The notes beneath the pieces were generated by a model. It was not told the DNA's origin. It did no database searches and saw nothing but the letters and a program-made list of their open reading frames with translations. Positions 37,128-46,032 of a stretch of DNA of 64,000 nucleotides are shown piece after piece. Position numbers and translations under genes: made by a program. Numbering within the stretch: position 1 is the first letter of the stretch; each line of letters opens with the position of its first letter. Source of the DNA: Burkholderia sp. BCC1644 (GTDB lineage: Bacteria > Pseudomonadota > Gammaproteobacteria > Burkholderiales > Burkholderiaceae); the NCBI RefSeq assembly GCF_902833225.1, contig NZ_CADFEI010000001.1, positions 372,001-436,000 on the forward strand. The letters are read 5' to 3'.

Positions 37128-38252
37128 TCAAGCAGCCCGAAGCGGATTCGCGTGCGCGCCCCGTGTGCTTTCCGGATCGTCGTCCCCGAGCGGGATGAAC
37201 GCCATGATCTCCAGATCGTGCCCCGACAGCGCCGGCAGCCGGAACGGACTCGACAGCACGTTCAGCCGCCGTACGCCGACGTCGCGCAGGATCTGCGACC
37301 CGATCCCGGTCACGCGCCCGTCGCGGCGTGCGTTGCCGGCCGGCATCCGCATCGCGTCGCCGCGCATGTCGCAATCGAGCAGCACCGCCACGCCGCAACC
37401 GGCCGCGTCGATCCGCTGCAGCGCGGCGTGCAACGGCCACGAATGCGCGGACGGCTCCGCGTCGAGCAGGTCGAGCAGCGAATGGCATTCGTGCACGCGC
37501 GTCAGCACGGGGGTCGCGGGATCGGGCTCGCCGCGCACGAGCGCGAGATGCGGCGCGCCATGCACCGCGTCGCGATACTCGATCGCGCGGAACCGCCCCC
37601 ACGGTGTATGCAGCGGCCGCTCGCCGACGCGTTCGACCAGCGATTCGTGCTCGCGACGGTAGTGGATCAGGTCGGCGATCGTGCCGATCTTCAGCCCGTG
37701 ATGCGCGGCGAACGTCTTCAGCTCCGGCAGGCGCGCCATCGTGCCGTCGTCGTTCATCACCTCGCAGATCACCGACGCCGGCGTGAGCCCGGCAAGCGCC
37801 GCGAGATCGCAGCCGGCCTCGGTATGCCCCGCGCGCACGAGCACACCGCCCGGACGAGCGGCGATCGGGAATACGTGGCCGGGCTGCACGAGATCGTCGG
37901 GGCGCGCGCCTGCCCGCACCGCCGCACGGATCGTATGCGCGCGATCGGCCGCCGAAATGCCGGTGGTCACGCCTTCGGCCGCTTCGATGCTGACGGTAAA
38001 CGCGGTGCCGAACGGCGTGCCGTTATGGTCGGCCATCGGCGGCAACCGCAGTTGCGCGCAGCGCTCGGCGGTCAGCGTCAGGCAAATCAGGCCGCGCCCG
38101 AAGCGCGCCATGAAATTGATCGCGTCGGGCGTCACGTGATCGGCGGCGATCACGAGATCGCCTTCGTTCTCGCGATCCTCTTCGTCGACGAGCAGAACCA
38201 TCCGGCCCGCACGAAGCTCGTCGACGATTTCCAGCGTGCTGGCGAGCGTCAT
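37128..38252 (-). CDS. ribB: 3,4-Dihydroxy-2-butanone-4-phosphate synthase with degenerate GTP cyclohydrolase II domain
   Basis: A 374-residue protein. The N-terminal 200 residues are a complete RibB: VDEEDRENEGDLVIAA, RAGHTEAGCDLAAL and the other active-site segments. RibB makes the four-carbon unit of riboflavin. The C-terminal 170 residues resemble GTP cyclohydrolase II, but the zinc-binding C-x10-C-x-C pattern is missing: after VHECHSL the second and third cysteines are absent. That domain is therefore probably inactive, as in other beta-proteobacteria. The start overlaps the end of the hydrolase gene by 4 bp. Confidence 0.88.
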   Translation of the reverse strand: MTLASTLEIVDELRAGRMVLLVDEEDRENEGDLVIAADHVTPDAINFMARFGRGLICLTLTAERCAQLRLPPMADHNGTPFGTAFTVSIEAAEGVTTGISAADRAHTIRAAVRAGARPDDLVQPGHVFPIAARPGGVLVRAGHTEAGCDLAALAGLTPASVICEVMNDDGTMARLPELKTFAAHHGLKIGTIADLIHYRREHESLVERVGERPLHTPWGRFRAIEYRDAVHGAPHLALVRGEPDPATPVLTRVHECHSLLDLLDAEPSAHSWPLHAALQRIDAAGCGVAVLLDCDMRGDAMRMPAGNARRDGRVTGIGSQILRDVGVRRLNVLSSPFRLPALSGHDLEIMAFIPLGDDDPESTRGAHANPLRAA

Positions 38253-39187
38253 TGCGCCTCCGTGGCGTCGAACGCGCGGCGCAGCGCGGCGGCGCCGAAC
38301 GTCAACACGCGGTCGGCCGCGTCGACGGCGCCGAGCATGCTCGCGAAACCGTGCAGCTGGCCCGGCCAGCGCACGAGCGTGACCGGCGTGCCGGCTTGCG
38401 CGAGACGCAGCGCATAGGCTTCGGCCTCGTCGCGCAGCGGATCGAATTCGGCGCTGACGATCGTCGCCGGTGCAACGCCCGCGACGTCGGGCGCGGCGAG
38501 CGGGCTGGCAAGCGGCGACGCGCGATCGGCGCCGCCGTCGAAATAGTGATGCTTGAACCAGCGCATCATGTCGGCCGTCAGGAAATAGCCGTCGCCGAGC
38601 GATTCATACGACGGATGCTCGGTCGCGCAATCGACGACCGGATACAGCAGCAACTGATGCGCGATCGCGATCCCCGAGCCGCGCAACTGCAACGCGGCGA
38701 CCGCCGCAAGATTGCCGCCCGCGCTGTCGCCGGCCACGGCCACCGCGCCCGCGCGCGCGCCGAGATCGCGTGCGCTGGCCGCCGCCCAGCGCACGGCGTC
38801 GCATGCGTCGTGCGCGGCAGCCGGGAAGCGCGCCTCGGGCGCGAGCCGGTAGTCGACCGACAGCACGAGCGTGCGGGCCCGCTGCGCGAGGCTGCGGCAC
38901 AGGTTCGCGTGCGAGTCGATGCCGCACGACACGAAGCCGCCGCCATGGAAGAACACGGTCAGCGGCAGCGGCCCGTCGGCGTCGGGCCGATACAGCCGTG
39001 CGGACAACGGGCGGTCCGATGCGGGAATCTGCCAGTCCTCCTCGGCGGCGACGGCATCGCCGGATGCGAAGGCGCCGCCCGCGGCGAGGCTCGCACGGTA
39101 GGCGGGAACGGTGAGCTGGGCGAAATCGATCGCGGGGGCTTGGGCGAATGCGGCAAGCAGCGCCTGCGCCTGAGGGTCGAGCGGCAT
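38249..39187 (-). CDS. Alpha/beta hydrolase (hormone-sensitive-lipase type)
   Basis: A 312-residue esterase. HGGGF forms the oxyanion hole and GDSAGGN the nucleophile elbow, with Asp in EFDPLRDE and a His in QLHGF completing the triad. Such enzymes cleave short acyl esters. It precedes ribB, whose start codon overlaps its end, so they are probably co-transcribed, though no shared pathway is evident. Confidence 0.88.
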   Translation of the reverse strand: MPLDPQAQALLAAFAQAPAIDFAQLTVPAYRASLAAGGAFASGDAVAAEEDWQIPASDRPLSARLYRPDADGPLPLTVFFHGGGFVSCGIDSHANLCRSLAQRARTLVLSVDYRLAPEARFPAAAHDACDAVRWAAASARDLGARAGAVAVAGDSAGGNLAAVAALQLRGSGIAIAHQLLLYPVVDCATEHPSYESLGDGYFLTADMMRWFKHHYFDGGADRASPLASPLAAPDVAGVAPATIVSAEFDPLRDEAEAYALRLAQAGTPVTLVRWPGQLHGFASMLGAVDAADRVLTFGAAALRRAFDATEAQ

Positions 39188-39467
39188 GGGAACTCCTGTC
39201 TGAATCGAATGCGGTCTGAATCAGGTAAACCCGTGTCGCGGTTTTCCCTGAGTCCGCACCGGACGCTTGCCGGTACGGCCTGACGGGCATTCCAGCGCAG
39301 CGGGCAGGGCGCCACATCATCCGATTGGACGATGGTTCGCAAGCGCAGATAGCCAATTCTCACCATTCAGTGAATCTCCCGATGACGCCTGAATTTAGAC
39401 GCGTCTTAATCATGGCGGCGCGGGTGGTCGCACCGGAAACATGTCGTATGGAGGATGGAGCGTGCTG

Positions 39468-40658
39468 ATGGAGACGAGATGGGCTCCGCAAGAGAGCCAG
39501 GCAACAAGTGACGAGGCCGATATCGGCGTCGCGGATTTCAGCGAGCTGATGGCGCGCATCTACCAGGGGCCGCTGGAGACGCCGCCGTGGGCCGGTGCGC
39601 TCGAACTCGTCCGTCGCTGGCTGCAGGCGAACTACGTGACGCTGATCCTGCGCGCGGCCGCGAGCGATCGCCGCGCGCCGCTGTCGGTGCACGCGTCGGA
39701 GTTCGGCCCGGTCGTCCCGGGCGAGGGCCAGGCGGCCTACAACGATTACTACTATTCCCTCGACCCGTTCGTCGGCCTGCCGGCCGATCGCGTCGTCACG
39801 GTCGACGACGTGTTCGGCGACACCGGCTGGCTGTCGAGCGAGCTGTACAAGCAGTTCCTGAAGCCGCAGGACGTGCGTTATATCCTCGGCGCGGACCTGC
39901 GCACGCCGTCGGGCGTCGAGTGCCGGTTCCGCGTGTGCCGCAACCATGCGTCGAAGCAGTTCTCCGCGCGCGACAAGGCGATCTGCGCGCTGCTGCTGCC
40001 GCACCTGAAGCGCGCGATCGAACTGCATTCGCGGCTCGACTCGGCTGAGGTCGAACGCTCGATCTACGCGAACGCGATCGACCGCATGCAGGTCGGCACG
40101 ATCGCGCTCGACGAGAACGGCACGATCATCGACATGAACAGCGTCGCCGACGAGATCCTCAAGCAGAACAACGGTCTGACGATTGCGCGCGGCACGATCG
40201 AGGCGACCGACGCGCAGGAAAACCGCACGCTGAAGCGGCTGATCCGCCACGCGGTGATGGGCCACCACGGCACGGCCACGGCGACCGTCGAGGCGATGCC
40301 GATCACGCGCAGCTTCGACAAGCCGCGCCTCGGGCTGCTGGTACGCACGGTGCTGCTGTCCGACTGGTCGGAGGACAACAAGCGGCGGCCGGCCGTCACG
40401 CTGTTCCTGCGCGACCCCGACCGCAAGCCGCAGGGTGCGCAGGAAATCATCCGCAAGCTGTTCGACCTGACGCCGGCCGAGACGTCGCTCGCACTGCTGC
40501 TGACGAACGGGCTGACGCTCGAGGAAGCGGCGGAGGAATCGGGGATCAGCAAGAACACGGCGCGCACGCACCTGCGCGCGATCTTCTCGAAGACGGGTGT
40601 CACACGGCAGGCGACGCTCGTGCGGATCCTGCTCGGGAGCGTCGTGCCGCTCGGCTAG
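39468..40658 (+). CDS. LuxR-family transcription regulator
   Basis: A 396-residue regulator whose last 65 residues form a LuxR helix-turn-helix (FDLTPAETSLALLLTNGLTLEEAAEESGISKNTARTHL). The first 200 residues resemble a GAF-like input domain, followed by a PAS-like stretch (IALDENGTIIDMNSVADEIL). ATG 39468 is chosen because GGAGGATGG lies upstream; ATG 39441 is also in frame. The ligand and targets are unknown. A bidirectional hairpin terminator follows. Confidence 0.83.
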   Translation: METRWAPQESQATSDEADIGVADFSELMARIYQGPLETPPWAGALELVRRWLQANYVTLILRAAASDRRAPLSVHASEFGPVVPGEGQAAYNDYYYSLDPFVGLPADRVVTVDDVFGDTGWLSSELYKQFLKPQDVRYILGADLRTPSGVECRFRVCRNHASKQFSARDKAICALLLPHLKRAIELHSRLDSAEVERSIYANAIDRMQVGTIALDENGTIIDMNSVADEILKQNNGLTIARGTIEATDAQENRTLKRLIRHAVMGHHGTATATVEAMPITRSFDKPRLGLLVRTVLLSDWSEDNKRRPAVTLFLRDPDRKPQGAQEIIRKLFDLTPAETSLALLLTNGLTLEEAAEESGISKNTARTHLRAIFSKTGVTRQATLVRILLGSVVPLG

Positions 40659-40761
40659 GCGGATGCCGATGCCGACCCATCGGCAGCGGACGCAATCGTC
40701 TGGCGCTACATCGGCATCGATCGACACATCGTGTGTTGTGCGGTGTCGACGGCGTCACGCA

Positions 40762-40795
40762 AAAGAGGCTCGCACGGTGCGAGCCTCTTCTTCAT
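40762..40795. terminator. Bidirectional rho-independent terminator
   Basis: AAGAGGCTCGCA pairs with TGCGAGCCTCTT around a 3-base loop. A U-run follows on the plus strand (TTCTTC) and another on the minus strand (TTTTGC), serving the convergent LuxR and cation-transporter genes. Confidence 0.8.
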
Positions 40796-40840
40796 TCGAG
40801 CCGATGGCACGTATCGGACGTTCGGCGATACCCGCCGCGT

Positions 40841-41506
40841 TCACGACCCGCGGGTCGAGCGATTCGCCCACTCGGCCAGCGCCGGCCACTGCGCACGGCC
40901 GCGCCGGATGAACCCGGCGCCCGTGCGGATCACGAGCGCGCCGATCGCGAGCGCGGCCACGTCGTCGAGGCGGCCGAAGCCGGCCAGTGCCGCGCTCATC
41001 GCAAGCGCCGCGAGCAACGACGACAGCGCATCGGTACGCACATGCCAGCCGCTCGCCTCGAGCAACGCGGAACCCGTCTCGCGCGCCTTGCGCAACATCC
41101 AGGACGACAGCACGGCCTTGCCGGCGAGCGTGACGGCGACGAGCGCGAGCGTCGCCGCACCCGGCTGCACGACGGGCGGCGTATCGAACCGGTTCATCGC
41201 GTGCCAGATCATCTGCGCGCCGGTCGCGACGAGCAGCGCGCCGAGGCCCGCGAGCGCGAGCGGTTCGTAGGTCGGGCGCCGCTCCGGCGGCAAGCGTGCG
41301 TCAAGCCGGCACGCGACGAGGATCAGCGCATCGGCCGCGAGGTCGATCGCCGCATGCGCGACGTCCGCGAGCAGCCCCGACGAATGCGCGGACCACGCCG
41401 CGACCGTCTCGGCCGCGAGCAGCAGCAGGTTGATCGCGAGGCTGACGGCGAGGGCGCGGGACGTGGCCGCATAAACGTGGGGCGTGGCGCGCGACGTGCG
41501 CTGCAT
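40841..41506 (-). CDS. Short cation diffusion facilitator-type transporter
   Basis: A 221-residue membrane protein. The CDF metal-site motif HxxxD occurs in two helices, HAAID and HVRTD, giving the tetrahedral site typical of zinc, iron or manganese efflux antiporters. The usual C-terminal cytoplasmic dimerisation domain of about 80-90 residues is absent; the chain ends soon after the sixth helix. It could be a naturally short CDF protein or a truncated one. Substrate unknown. Confidence 0.78.
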   Translation of the reverse strand: MQRTSRATPHVYAATSRALAVSLAINLLLLAAETVAAWSAHSSGLLADVAHAAIDLAADALILVACRLDARLPPERRPTYEPLALAGLGALLVATGAQMIWHAMNRFDTPPVVQPGAATLALVAVTLAGKAVLSSWMLRKARETGSALLEASGWHVRTDALSSLLAALAMSAALAGFGRLDDVAALAIGALVIRTGAGFIRRGRAQWPALAEWANRSTRGS

Positions 41507-42033
41507 GGCGGATTCGTCTGTCGATAGCGTGGGTCAGCCCCGAACGCTACCGGTCAACGGTGGCAGATCAGTGACAGCGGCGGCATGGCCCGACCGGCCG
41601 GGTGTCGCGCTGTGTCAGGCGCGCCGCCTTCGGGCCCATGCCTTCCTCCACGCTGCCGGGCCCGATCAGGCGAGGCGCCGGTTGCCGGTGCGCCGCTGAC
41701 TTGTCGTACCCGGTGTGGATTTTCGACGCGCGCCGTCGCTGAAGGAATCGCCGAAGCGCCTGCTTGTTGCGGACCGACGTCGTCGCGTTGATTTGACGAT
41801 CGCCGAACATGCCGGAGCGAGTGTAGTGGATGCGTCACGCCGGAAATCGCGACGGATTCGGTGCCCCGCACATCTTTTCGCATTCGCCGCGCAACGCGGC
41901 GCTGTTGTACGCATCCGTTCGAGGACGAGCACGAACGGCCTTCGTGAAAATGGTGCTCGCTTCGTGTCGTGGCCGGATCCGCGCGCGCACTATGCCAACG
42001 TAGCGCGCAGTACGATCCTGCCGCGAGACCTCC
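41507..42033. other. Intergenic region before the putative effector gene
   Basis: This 527-bp gap contains the perfect hrpII box at 41941 near its right end. I see no gene in the rest. Confidence 0.45.
41941..42001 (+). promoter_or_regulatory. hrpII box and -10 element (putative effector)
   Basis: TTCG at 41941-41944 and TTCG at 41961-41964 are exactly 16 bp apart. CAACGT at 41996-42001 fits YANNNT with 31 bp spacing. This is the full HrpB-dependent promoter consensus of Ralstonia, 33 bp before the ATG at 42034. Confidence 0.75.
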
Positions 42034-44613
42034 ATGTTCCGAAAGATCAGCAATGCCTTGCTCGAGCGGCGGCAGCCCGAGCCCTCGACGACGTCCGGCG
42101 AACGCAAGGCGCCGGAAACCGGCAAGCACAAGGCGCCGCCAGGCGCGACGCCGCCACCGCAGCTCGCCGGGCTGGATACGCGCTCGCCCAGGAAATCGGC
42201 GGAGAAGTCGAGGGAATCACTGTCCGACTGGGGCGCGGAAACGCTGAAGGCGCTGGATGGCGTCGCGCAGCACGGCGCGCCGCCGGGTAGCGAGCGCACG
42301 ACGGGCTTTACCGTCAGGAAATCGCCGCCGCCACGCTCGAGCGCATCGCTCGCGTCGTTGAAATCGAAGAGCCGGCCCGCGTCGATCACGGACAAGACGA
42401 GCGAGGTCGAGACGGCCGAGCCCCGGCACGTGCCGGCCGTCGTCGCCGCCACGCTGCACGAGACGGAGACCGAGACGACATCGGTCATGAAAACCGCCAA
42501 GACCGCCAAGGCTGACGAGACCACCGACCCGCCCGCGACGGGCGACCACGTGGCGCGCCTCGGTCGCGTATTCGACACGTTTTTCGGCGAAACCGCCGAC
42601 CTCGACACGCCGGCCCGCACACCGCCGTCCGTCAAACCGTCGTCCGGCAAGGACAAGCACACGCCGGTCGTCGCCGATGTGCCGCAGGCGGCGCGCAACG
42701 CGCAACTCGAAGCAACCCGCTCGTCCAACGCGCGCTTCGAGCAGTCGCTGGCCGGACAGGACATGCAGCCGATCCGCAACAGCGGCCGCGACAACAACTG
42801 CTCGATTTACTCGCTCGTGCAGTGCGCGAAGCCGGACCTCGACGGTCCGGCGCTCGACGAGGCGGTGAGCGAGATCCGCACTGCCTTCGACGCACAGCAC
42901 CCGAACGAGAAGGGCAGGATGCTGCTGCTGGATACCAACGAAGGCGGGCACGGCGCGGCAATCGTCTCGCTCGTGAACGATAAGTTCGGCGTCGACATGC
43001 AGGTCGGTGTCGTGCAGGCGGGCATCGACGACGCGCATCCGGTCACGACGATCGGCCAGTTCCACGGCAGCCAGCGCCAAGCGGGGCAGGCGCCGACACA
43101 TCGTGTCGTCGTCTGGGACCAGCACGGCCATTTCGAGGCGATCACCAGCACGTCGGACAAGGCCGCCGGCAGCGGGATCGACGCGACGAAGCCGAAGCCG
43201 CCGTCGGAATCGACGACGCCGCTGACCGCGCCCGTCACGACCAAGCCGCCGGGCGACCTGGCCACGCGCAAAAGCGGCGAAGTGCCGCCGGACAAGAAAG
43301 CGGAAGGAACGACGAGCACCGGGAAGCAGGAAGCGGCGCCGCGCCCGCATGGCGAAGCGCTGGGCCAGCTCGTGCCGAACGCATCCGTCGGCGCGAAGGC
43401 ACTGCGCAGATTCGGGCGATGGATCAAGGTCGACAACGAGAACGCGCTGCCCCAGTTGCTGAACAAGACGAAACCGGAAGGCGGGATCGTGCAGGGTCTG
43501 ACGAAGGCGCACCTGACCTCGTCGCCGGCGTCCGCGCTGGCCCTGGCGCACGAAGGCGTGAATACGGTCTACGCGGCGCAGGAACTCGGCTCGTCCGCGA
43601 TGCGCAAGAGCCGCTACCAGAAGCAGCTGGGCAACTGGCCGGCCTCCGGCGACGCCCCGAAGATCAAGACGGGCGGCCACGAGGTGTCGCTGTCGGAAAT
43701 CGCGGGAAAGACCGACTTCCAGTCCCGCTACGACCTCAAGGTGGCGATCCTGAGCCAGCCCGAGGGCCCCCAGCGGGAGCAGATGCTCGACGTGCTGACC
43801 GGACGCTACATCGCCGAAGTCCAGGGCAAGAACCGCGTGATCCGGTCCGCGATCAAGACGACGATGTCGGCGGTGGGGATCGGGGCCGGCGTTGGCCTTG
43901 CGGTCGGCACGCACGGCGTCGCGCCCGCGGCGATCGCCGGTGGCGCGATCCTGTCCGGGCGCGACCTGCTCGACAATCGCAAGGCGGCCCATTCGCTCAA
44001 GCAGCACTATCGCGACAAGAAGATGGCGGCCATCGCCGATGGCGCGATGCGCAACCGGCTGGAGAAACAGCTCGACGGCGAGCCGGATGCGACGGAAAAG
44101 GGCGACTGGGCCGGCATTCGCGATACCGTCAACCAGCAGCGCATCGGGCGCCTCCTGCCGATCAAGTTCGACAAGTTCAACGAGAACAAGTCGACCGACA
44201 ACAAGAAGCAGGAAGTCGATCTCGTGAAGAAGCATGCGGCCGCGCGCGTGGTCGGCATGCTCGAAGAGAGCCATGGCCGGCACTCGCTGGCGCCCGCTTA
44301 TCTGCAGGCGAGCAGCCGCGTGCGCCACAAGGACCTGAAGCAGTTCTACCGGAAGGCGGTCGACGACGACCGGCGGTCCGACGGCGGCAGCGACATCGCG
44401 TCGGCGTTGCAACTGATGCGCGATCTCGGGATGTCGAAGATGGAGGCGATCGCGCATCTGCGAACCGCGGCCGGCGGTGTCGCGCAGAAGCCGCTCGACG
44501 AGGACAAGGCGAAGCAGATGAAGGACGATCCCGATCCGGTCGTCAGGCATATGGCGCAATCGCCGACCGACCGTCTCGAATCGGCGCTCGGTTCGGCAAT
44601 GGGGCGGCGCTAG
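42034..44613 (+). CDS. Putative type III effector with OTU-like cysteine protease signature
   Basis: An 859-residue protein, not matched to a known effector. The first about 240 residues are disordered and rich in Ser, Thr, Pro and Lys, as in type III secretion substrates. A compact segment (about 245-375) has D253-N-N-C256 followed by SIYSLVQ, and H366 in GHFEAI after a hydrophobic VVVW strand. This D-x-x-C and H-[FY]-[DE] arrangement is that of OTU deubiquitinases. A glycine/alanine-rich hydrophobic stretch at about 607-645 could insert in a membrane. The rest is helical and charged. It is preceded by a perfect hrpII box and lies beside the secretion locus. Protease activity and secretion are inferences. 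Confidence 0.7.
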   Translation: MFRKISNALLERRQPEPSTTSGERKAPETGKHKAPPGATPPPQLAGLDTRSPRKSAEKSRESLSDWGAETLKALDGVAQHGAPPGSERTTGFTVRKSPPPRSSASLASLKSKSRPASITDKTSEVETAEPRHVPAVVAATLHETETETTSVMKTAKTAKADETTDPPATGDHVARLGRVFDTFFGETADLDTPARTPPSVKPSSGKDKHTPVVADVPQAARNAQLEATRSSNARFEQSLAGQDMQPIRNSGRDNNCSIYSLVQCAKPDLDGPALDEAVSEIRTAFDAQHPNEKGRMLLLDTNEGGHGAAIVSLVNDKFGVDMQVGVVQAGIDDAHPVTTIGQFHGSQRQAGQAPTHRVVVWDQHGHFEAITSTSDKAAGSGIDATKPKPPSESTTPLTAPVTTKPPGDLATRKSGEVPPDKKAEGTTSTGKQEAAPRPHGEALGQLVPNASVGAKALRRFGRWIKVDNENALPQLLNKTKPEGGIVQGLTKAHLTSSPASALALAHEGVNTVYAAQELGSSAMRKSRYQKQLGNWPASGDAPKIKTGGHEVSLSEIAGKTDFQSRYDLKVAILSQPEGPQREQMLDVLTGRYIAEVQGKNRVIRSAIKTTMSAVGIGAGVGLAVGTHGVAPAAIAGGAILSGRDLLDNRKAAHSLKQHYRDKKMAAIADGAMRNRLEKQLDGEPDATEKGDWAGIRDTVNQQRIGRLLPIKFDKFNENKSTDNKKQEVDLVKKHAAARVVGMLEESHGRHSLAPAYLQASSRVRHKDLKQFYRKAVDDDRRSDGGSDIASALQLMRDLGMSKMEAIAHLRTAAGGVAQKPLDEDKAKQMKDDPDPVVRHMAQSPTDRLESALGSAMGRR

Positions 44614-44850
44614 GGTCGCGGCAATGGCCGACGATCGACGAAGAAACAGGCGATTGCAGGAAGGGCAGTCATTTTTTCATGATTATGTGTATTAGCCAGG
44701 TAATTATGACGCACCTTAATCGATATTTCGCTTCGTATTTATGCGCGTCGATACGCACCGCTTCCCGTATCGCGTCAGTCACTCACCTATATTGACCGCA
44801 CGAAACGCAAGCCGGGTAAATACTTCCAATCAAAGACAGGAGTGTCCGAT
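44614..44850. other. AT-rich promoter region of the harpin-like gene
   Basis: The 237-bp gap is clearly richer in A+T than its flanks around 44660-44760 and holds the imperfect hrpII box listed separately. No gene is seen. Confidence 0.4.
44732..44793 (+). promoter_or_regulatory. Near-consensus hrpII box
   Basis: TTCG (44732-44735)-N16-TACG (44752-44755) differs from the consensus by one base. TATATT at 44788-44793 follows after 32 bp and fits YANNNT. The gene start is at 44851. Confidence 0.45.
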
Positions 44851-45948
44851 ATGGCCGCGAATATCACGATTACCGTCAGTCCGTCGACGACCACGCCGAC
44901 CGATTTCGGCAATTCCGGCGCCAATGGTGGATCGTCCGCGAATCAGCCGGTGAACTTCACGCTGGACGCCGGTTCGCTGGCCGCGCTCCTGAAGCCGCCG
45001 GCCGGCGGCAACGGTGGCGCGAACGGCCTGGGTGGCGCAGGCCAGGGGCTGCACAACGTCAAGCTGAGCACGGACAAGGGTACCGTGCAGGTGCAGATGG
45101 ACAGCCAGGGCAACATCTACGACAAGAGCGGCAAGAGCATCGGCAAGCAGAACCAGGACGGTTCGTTCACGTTCGACAGCGGCAAGAGCCCCGAGGCCGA
45201 AATCCTGAACACCGGCTCGGCGAACGGCAAGCACCAGCCGCAAGGCCGCGAAACGATGGATGCGTCCGACGTCAGCGTATCGGCGGGCGACCTGCGCGGC
45301 CCGAACGGCAACGGCAGCGGCGGAACCGGCGGCACGGACGCCGGTTCGACGATTCCGGTGAGCTACCCGCAGAACAACGGCTCGTCCAGCGCGAATGGCG
45401 CCAACGGCGTGCCCGGCGGCCAGAACGTCAACATCGGCATGGGCAATTCGCCGACCGGCGGCCAGACCATCACGATCACGCTCGGCGACGGCTCGTCGCC
45501 GACCGGCACCGTGCCGCAATCGGGCAACTCGCCGTCTGCGAACGGCGGGCTCCCGCTCGGCCTGGGCGGCTCCGGGCAAGCCGGCCAGGGGCTGCACAAC
45601 GTGAAGCTGAGCACGGACAAGGGCACGGTGCAGGTGCAGATGGACGATCAGGGCAACATCTACGACAAGAGCGGCAAGAGCATCGGCAAGCAGAACCCGG
45701 ACGGCTCGGTCACGTTCGACAGCGGCAAGAGCACGGCAGCCGAGATCCTGAATACCGGCTCGACGAACGGCAAGCACCAGCCGCAGGGCCGCGAAACGAT
45801 CGATGCGTCCGACGTCAGCGTATCGGCGGGCGACCTGCGCGGCAGCCAGGGCGAAGCGCAGGATGCGGCGACCGGCAAGGAAGTCGAAAAGCTCAGCCAG
45901 CTCGGGCTCGGGCCGGTGGATCCGCAGGGGCAGACGGTCACCGTCTGA
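44851..45948 (+). CDS. Glycine-rich duplicated harpin-like protein
   Basis: A 365-residue protein rich in Gly, Ser, Asn and Gln, with no cysteine and no tryptophan that I can find. It begins MAANITITVSPSTTTP, without a Sec signal. Two 87-residue units, residues 64-150 and 245-331, are nearly identical (VKLSTDKGTVQVQM, NIYDKSGKSIGKQN, DASDVSVSAGDLRG). Composition and context resemble harpins, the heat-stable glycine-rich proteins exported by Hrp systems. AGGAG precedes ATG 44851. Harpin identity is inferred, not shown by homology. Confidence 0.65.
   Translation: MAANITITVSPSTTTPTDFGNSGANGGSSANQPVNFTLDAGSLAALLKPPAGGNGGANGLGGAGQGLHNVKLSTDKGTVQVQMDSQGNIYDKSGKSIGKQNQDGSFTFDSGKSPEAEILNTGSANGKHQPQGRETMDASDVSVSAGDLRGPNGNGSGGTGGTDAGSTIPVSYPQNNGSSSANGANGVPGGQNVNIGMGNSPTGGQTITITLGDGSSPTGTVPQSGNSPSANGGLPLGLGGSGQAGQGLHNVKLSTDKGTVQVQMDDQGNIYDKSGKSIGKQNPDGSVTFDSGKSTAAEILNTGSTNGKHQPQGRETIDASDVSVSAGDLRGSQGEAQDAATGKEVEKLSQLGLGPVDPQGQTVTV
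45040..45300 (+). repeat. Internal 261-bp repeat, copy 1
   Basis: First copy of the in-frame duplication in the harpin-like gene; copy 2 is 543 bp downstream. The encoded units differ at about seven or eight of 87 residues. Confidence 0.85.
45583..45843 (+). repeat. Internal 261-bp repeat, copy 2
   Basis: Second copy of the duplication starting at 45040, same frame and orientation. Confidence 0.85.
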
Positions 45949-46032
45949 CGTGGCGGGCGCGACCGGACCGGCCGCGGCCACCCGCGGCCCGGACAAGACT
46001 GACGACGCGGCAGGCGCGATGCGCCTCGCCGC

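Noticed and set aside
36526-37602. Upstream extension of the hipA frame to give an 802-residue protein
   Set aside because: The added part is the shadow of hipB and ribB; hipA has a ribosome site and start at 36525.
41585-41791. Small frames in the gap before the effector candidate
   Set aside because: No ribosome site or conserved pattern; shadow-like composition.
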